Under the pieces are notes generated by a model. It worked only from the letters and a program-made list of their open reading frames with translations. It did not search any database and had not been told where the DNA came from. A stretch of DNA of 64,000 bases from Gigaspora margarita (taxonomy: Eukaryota; Glomeromycota; Glomeromycetes; Diversisporales; Gigasporaceae): positions 6,089 through 70,088 of the forward strand of contig WTPW01002215.1 of assembly GCA_009809945.1 (NCBI GenBank). The letters are read 5' to 3'. Of the stretch, positions 57,880 through 64,000 are shown one piece after another; the stretch's first letter is position 1, and every line of letters begins with the position of its first letter. The position numbers were made by a program, and so were the translations under genes.

Positions 57880-60800
57880 TATCAAAACCGCACTAAATTA
57901 TCAATATCAACAAAACTTATATAATGAAATTAAACAAAAAATAGAAAACTGGGACAAAACATATACAGACTTTCCCAAACTTTTTTACAAAAAAATACTC
58001 GAGAAATATAACAATATCAACATTGATCGCCTCCTAATTAACAATACCCTCTTCACAGAGCGCAGTAAAATCTTAGAGCAAATACAAAACCATTTTTCAG
58101 AATACTTTTCTGAAAAACCTTTTTAACCAATTCCTGCTGATCTAAACCAACTCTATCAACCATATCCAGAACTTGAACCTCTCTTCAATAACTTATTCAA
58201 AACAATTACAGATCAGGAATNGTCAGAAACAATCTCTAATCTCCCAAACCAAAAAGCAGCTGGCCCTTCTGAAATATGCTACGAGCATATTAAACATGCT
58301 AGACCTATAGCACAAAGTATTTTCAGATCTTTTATTAATAAATGTTTTCAAATGGAAAAAATACCAACAGAATGGAAATCTTCAAACATTTTCTTTATTC
58401 CAAAAAAATCTAACTGGGACTTTACACTTAACCAAGTTCGACCAATCACTATTATTGAGCCCTTTAAAAAAGTCTTTACAAAAATCTTTACCAGCTGCCT
58501 GAACAAAATAATTTCAACAAACAACCTTCTTTCTAATTTAAATTTCGCAGCTACTAAAAACTCTTCAATACATACACCAATTCAAATTTTGCATAATACT
58601 ATCGAACATTACATCTCCCATAACAAAGAAGCATGAATATTATTTCAAGACATGTCTAAAGCATTTGATAGAATCAATATCAGATGCTTACAAGATGCTT
58701 GTCAAAAAATTGGCATCCCTAATTCTGGTATTAATTTAATAACTGAACTGCATACCTCTCGTGCAGCTAAAGTAATTACAGCTTATGGACTTACATCACC
58801 AGTTCCTATTATCTCTGGTATTGAACAAGAAGAAACCTACTCTCCTCTCTTTTGGAAGATTTATTATGATCCTATTCTTGCTTTTATCGCTCAAAAATAT
58901 AATAATCAATTCCTAAAAATCTCTTCCTTTTTTTACCACTTGATACAATTTTCAATACAACCCCAACTACTATTACTATCCCTCCTTTAGTCTATATGGA
59001 TGACACAGTATGACACTGTGAACATCCAGAAACTCTACAAAATATTCTTAATAATATCTCTATCTTGTACAAAATTAATAACATTGAAGTTAACCCTACC
59101 AAATCTGATCTACTTCATATCCTCTCCAAAAACTCAAAAACAACTAATCACAAACTTTTTTATAACAATCAAACAATTACTTCTCGCAAATCTGAAGATA
59201 TAATTAGATACCTAGGTATCTTCTATGATGGCAAAGGCTCAACCAAACCAACTTTAAATATGATATATAATAAAATAGAAAACTTTTTAATTCTTATTAA
59301 ATACAAAAAATTGTTACTTTCGCAAATATTTTCCTTATTTAACCTTATACTTCAACCCTCTTTAGAATATCTTTTGCAAATTGTTCTTATTCATAAAAAT
59401 ACACAAACCAAACTCTCCCAATTACTTTCTATACAAACAAAAAAAATGCTCTCACTAGCCAAGAACACTAATAACATTTCACTCACAAATCCACTTGTCT
59501 TTAATTTACCTACTTTTACTAATTTAATCCAAAAAGTCAGTATCTCTAATATCGAACGTATTTTTAATATCTTCCTACTTCTCTCAGATATTGGCATTGC
59601 TCGAATCAAATCCTGGCTATTAAAAACTTGGTCTCCTAAACTTACTAAAAAAAACCTCATTTTGCATCATCGAAAAATACAAAACTATACTCTCCTTTTC
59701 TATCTTGTACAACTAGCTAAAAATAATATAACAATTTTTTTTATCCCTCCAATTATAACATTTCTATCTTCTCTTTCTAAACATACACACCTAATCTATG
59801 ATATACTTCCTACAACTTCTAATAATCTTACAATTAATAGCCTTAGAAACAACAAAATTTTATTTATTGAACAAATTACAACTGCAAATAACAACTCTTT
59901 CCTTCCTTGGAACAATATATATCTTCGAACAAACAAAACAACTAGAGGTCGTCAACCCTCTTGGTTCACTTGACTTACTCAAACACTACAACTTAACTCT
60001 ATTCATATTACATAGCCACATATTAAACTATCCTCAAAAAACAGCTTCATCAATACAACTGATCCAATATCCCTTTCTAACTCACTTCCTTACCAACTAT
60101 TATTTAACAATCGAGATAAAATCATCCTGCAATTAAACAAATCTTAGCAAACTACTCTCTATAAAATTATCAATCTAATGAAACTTCTACAGGACAATCA
60201 AACCTTTCAGAAATCACTAATCTCCTATGGAATTTCAAATCTATAAATCTTCCACATAGACAAATCAAGTTTAATAGACTTCTTTTACAAATAGACTATA
60301 AAGAAATTCTCGCTATAATTGACATCTTCAACAACTTAGACTTACTCTTACCTCTCTCTCCCTATCAACCCCAAATTAATATTTTCTCTCGTGAAATATA
60401 TCTTATATATTATAGTATTAAAACCCCTTACTACCAAAATCAACTAATTCAAACATACAACAATATCCTTAATCTAAATACAACTCACCTTAACTTTTTT
60501 ACTAACGCTTTTATTAAAAATCTTCAATCCTCAAATATCAAATCCAGTATAGGCTGGATTTGTGAAAATGACTCTTCTATCTACTTTAATGCAGCAATAA
60601 ATTCTTCTCCAGACTCTTCTTGCTCTGAATTAATAGCAACTATCCCTCTTTTACTTGCTATACCAAATAACTCTATTATTACAATACCGTATATGTCTGA
60701 AAATAAGCTACCTATTTTGGCCAAAAAATTATATGAAAAAACATAGTATAGCTTATTTTCGAAACATTGAGTTTTTTGAAAAAATTGAAAAACGTACTAA

Positions 60801-62015
60801 TAAAAAGTTGTCCAAATAATACCAAATTTTTATTGAGATGTATTTTGATGGGCTGAACAAGTTTACTTAATGGCACTTTTGATATTTACTTAGTAAAATT
60901 TAGACTTTTATATGTAGCAACTGCTAACAGTTTTTTTAAGATTTTTGAAAAAAATCAGGAGGGTAGCTTATTTTCGGAGGTAGCTTATTTTCGGCAATAT
61001 ATGGTATATATTGATAACTTATCTGCAATCAAAAACCTAATCAATCCTCCTTCCTTTAAACTTATTCAAAACAAAAACTGGGATATAATCTCAATTATTA
61101 ACTCTATTAAATCTACAAAAAACATTTCTATTACTTCTATCAAAGTTGAATCACATTCAACTAGTTCTTTGTATAACCAAGCTGACCTGCTAGCAAAACA
61201 AGGCTCTGATAAACCTATAATAGAAATCTCTTATACATACTTCAAACTACCTACTCACTTTTTATGGAACAATTATATAATAATACACAAAGCTCGCTCC
61301 TTTATCAAAAATATTATCAAAATTCAAGAACTAATATCTTGGTCATCTCTTAAATTTTTTAACAATTATACTTTAGATATAAACTGGAACTTAACTTTTA
61401 AAATACTTAAATCTTTAGAATACAACTTCTCTTTATACTCCTTCTATATCAAAATCCTAACAAACAACCTCCCAACAATACAAAACCTTAACATCCACTA
61501 CCCAAATCTATACACAACAAATCAATATTGTAAATGCTCTTCAATTGAAGATACTCTCTATATACTCCTATGTTCCAAAAATACTGAAAATATCCAACAA
61601 TTGCTTACTAATATAATTAGTAACTCACTTCAACAATCCCAATTAATATCGATCTCAGATAAATATCCTTTCATTACTATCAACTAACTCCTCTAATATA
61701 CAATACAACTTCTTTATACCTACTATTCTAGGAATATACTCCAAACCAACATATCATAATACCAAAATTCTTCTAAAAAAACAAACTGAACTTTTTTTCA
61801 CTAACTTCTCAAATAATCTCTTAAATTGGTTTTATCACAATATATGGTCTCAACGTAATATATTTCAACATCAATGGGAAATAGCCCAAAATATCACAAA
61901 AAAAACCAAACATACTAAAATAACTCTACCATCAAGCACTACCCAAGCAAATACATCAAGAACTCATATACAACCAATAAACCTACACTCTGTTATTGAA
62001 AAATGGTACTTATAA
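57880..62015 (+). pseudogene. LINE 2 ORF2: reverse transcriptase and RNase H, broken
   Basis: Linker LPNQKAAGPSEICYEHI, then RT: NQVRPITIIEPFKK, FQDMSKAFDRIN (58647), GIEQEETYSPLFW, and YMDD at about 58993-59004, which is intact, followed at once by TGA for Trp. Stop at 58636 and a frameshift near 58990. Long C-terminal frame (59065-59973), then RNase H pieces: GWICENDSS, SCSELIATIP, VYIDNLSAI and NQADLLAKQG. The first acidic site seems to read FTNAF instead of TDGS. It ends SVIEKWYL then TAA (62013). Different subfamily from the LINE at 24.5 kb. Confidence 0.85.
60687..61004. mobile_element. 318-bp TA MITE inside RNase H of LINE 2
   Basis: CCGTATATGTCTGAAAATAAG left and CTTATTTTCGGCAATATATGG right between TA (60685-60686, 61005-61006). 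Removing it plus one TA joins ...SIITI to YIDNLSAI in frame. Confidence 0.95.
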
Positions 62016-63331
62016 GGCTACCCTCTAACAACATGCTTTTTATAATATTATGATTAACACCTTAGGTTTTCTCCAAACTATCCTAACTAGATTTATTTTA
62101 TTAGTTTAAATTAATATATAGTATAAAATAGGAAATAGGAGGTGTAATGTCACATTGGGTACTCTGTAGCACAAATATAGTTAGAAATCTTTACCATAGA
62201 AGTTTTCTATAGCCATATCTTTTTACTTCAACTAGTTTTCAGGTTGGAGGAATTTGTTAGCCTGGTCCAAGAACTTATCTGACCCCTCACCCATCTCTAC
62301 TTGATAACAAAGAGACTATTAATCTTAGGATTAATTTAAAGTTGCTGTAACAAAGTTTCTACTATAACATTATATTAATAAAAAAAAAAAAAAAAAAAAA
62401 AATTTGAACCTGAATTAGATTCAAATTAAACTACAAAATAAGCTACTCCACGATTGACAATAGTTGCTATATAATAAAGTTCAAATTTTATATAAAGTAA
62501 ACTTATTTGGAAAATCAAAATACACAACAATAAAAGTTTAGCAAAATTGGAGAACATTTTATTTTTTGACTAAAAAATTAAAATTTTTTTAAAAAAATAT
62601 ATTTAATAAATATAAAAATTAAAAGCTAAATAATAAAAACTTCTCCAATTTGTATAAAAATTTAGTAGAATATGTATTTAGATCTTCTAAATATATTTAT
62701 TTAAGCATTTATAATTGATTTATATAGTAAAATTTAGATTTTACTATGTAGCAACTACTTGTGATCACTAAAAATTCTCTTTTTATTAAACCAAGTTCTA
62801 GTTTAAATATAACTAAAATAGCTCAATTTGAACTAAGTTCTGCTTCAAATGAATCTGAAGTTGTTTATTTGAATAACTTTGGATCATTTGAACCAGAATT
62901 TGGTTCAAATTGAACCATTTTGGTTTTATTTTAACCAGAACTTCGTTCAAAATAAACCAATTTCTGGTTTAATAAAAAGAGGTTTTTTAGTATCACAAAT
63001 AGTCACTAAATAGTAAAGTCTAAATTTTACTATGTAAATCAATTATAAATAAACACTTATATAAATATGTTCAGAAGACATATTTTTTTAAATTTTTATA
63101 CAAATTGAAGAAGTTTTTATTATTTAGCTTTTAATTTTTACATTTGTCAAATATATTTTTTAAAAAATTTTAATTTTTTTGTCAAACATAAAAGTTAAAA
63201 GTCAAATAATAAACTGTTTTCTAATTTTGTTAAAACTTTTGATATATGTGTATTTTAATCTTTCAAATAAGTTTACTTAAGTAATAATAATCAATTTGCA
63301 TAGTAGAATTTGGACTTTACTATATAGCAAC

Positions 63332-63523
63332 TAGAGTTTCGCAATTTGATTTGATTTAATTTGATCAAATATTTGATCTCAAATTAAATTTAAATGCAGA
63401 AATTTTAAATCAAATCAAATTCAAATTGACAAAATATTCCATTTAATTCGAATAAATTTAATTTGATTCGATCAAATTCAAATATGCCTAATATTCGATT
63501 CAATTCGACTTTGAAGAACTCTA
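63332..63523. mobile_element. hAT MITE, 192 bp, TSD ATAGCAAC
   Basis: TAGAGTTTCGCAATTTGATT left and CGACTTTGAAGAACTCTA right; ATAGCAAC at 63324-63331 and 63524-63531. Interior is TTTGAT/ATCAAA-rich. Confidence 0.92.
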
Positions 63524-63722
63524 ATAGCAACTATTGTTGATCATAGGGTATTTTGAAGTTTAATTTGAACCTACTTCAGGTTCAAATTTTGATTGGCTAT
63601 TATTGTTACATGAATTACATAAACTGAATTTTATATAACCAAATCATTGGTCAAAATACAAGAATTTGAAAAAGCATGTGATCTCTATTTGTATTATATT
63701 TCATATAACTGGATTAAAAGAG

Positions 63723-64000
63723 AACCCTGAACATCTTTCATAGAGGTCATAACTGATCTGCATAAATTTAATGTTTTCACTACTTCTAAAATCAAGTAAA
63801 TTTGCTAAAAGTTGGATTATTATATATAAATTTTATAGTAATTTGCTAAAAACTAAATTATAATATCTGGCATTGGATAAGTAAATATAGTGCAAATTTT
63901 TTAAAACTGTAATTAATAAAAATCTATACAAATCTGTAACAGGACCCCAGACATCTCTAATATAGGTCATAAACAGATAATAATACTACAGTATATATAT
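63723..64000 (+). repeat. Direct repeat of ~220-bp period, cut by window edge
   Basis: GAACCCTGAACATCTTTCAT..AGGTCATAACTGAT at 63722 recurs as GGACCCCAGACATCTCTAAT..AGGTCATAAACAGAT at 63943. In between, TTTGCTAAAAGTTGGATTA and TTTGCTAAAAACTAAATTA form a second pair. Probably the start of a tandem array or a repeat terminus. Confidence 0.5.

Larger units (their letters stand above)
57834..62400 (+). mobile_element. 5'-truncated LINE with poly(A) and 11-13-bp TSD
   Basis: AAAATTTGAACCT precedes it (57821-57833) and AATTTGAACCT follows its ~22-nt A-run (62380-62402). It starts inside ORF2, so ORF1 and the endonuclease are missing, as usual for incomplete reverse transcription. It carries a TA MITE at 60687-61004. 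About 4.25 kb without it. Confidence 0.92.
57701..63722. mobile_element. Foldback element split by LINE 2 and a hAT MITE
   Basis: CTCTTTTGACCTAGTTATG (57701) is mirrored by CATATAACTGGATTAAAAGAG (63702-63722). With the insertions removed, AAATTTGAACCT continues straight into GAATTAGATTCAAATT, as in the intact relative at 53181-54295. Outer borders are approximate. Confidence 0.8.

Overview
This window looks like an AT-rich, transposon-saturated stretch of a fungal nuclear genome, most likely an arbuscular mycorrhizal fungus (Glomeromycotina). The reasons are GT..AG introns in several relic genes, the style of the LINE reverse transcriptases (FQDxxKAFD, then a YYDP block), BED-type hAT transposases, a C2H2-headed Plavaka-like transposase gene, and dense TA-, TTA- and 8-bp-flanked MITEs. 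No intact cellular gene could be shown. Almost everything recognisable is a mobile element, a repeat or a decayed gene. Assignments to families were made by eye from protein and terminal motifs; no search was run.

Layout. 1-291 is the right arm of a Harbinger-like MITE. About 1.5-6.1 kb holds a spliced but broken hAT transposase with a 1.7-kb insertion. 7.3-9.0 kb is a non-autonomous element with a perfect 9-bp target duplication. 9.0-9.9 kb is a decayed von Willebrand A gene running into a 24-bp minisatellite. 10.6-12.4 kb is a ~196-bp satellite whose every unit is a hairpin (with an N gap). 12.7-15.6 kb is a degenerate minisatellite split by two insertions. 16.4-18.6 kb is a decayed, spliced, Asn-rich gene on the minus strand. 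18.7-20.8 kb is tandem and foldback repeats.

21.3-33.5 kb is the centrepiece: one seven-exon gene of about 858 codons, Plavaka-like, whose third intron has grown to 9,130 bp because a Harbinger-like MITE, a palindromic MITE and a full-length 7.3-kb LINE (19-bp target duplication) landed in it. The LINE itself carries a 149-bp MITE. All seven exons still join in phase, yet seven in-frame stops are present.

33.5-42.4 kb is foldback elements, A-rich degenerate repeats, MITEs and a long tRNA-headed SINE. 42.4-45.7 kb contains fragments of a SUV3-type mitochondrial RNA helicase lacking its ATPase core. 46.2-57.4 kb is mostly foldback elements and MITEs, an antisense hAT relic and two more SINE copies. 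57.7-63.7 kb is a foldback element into which a 5'-truncated LINE (with its own TA-flanked MITE) and an 8-bp-flanked hAT MITE have inserted. The nesting gives a relative chronology of insertions at several places.
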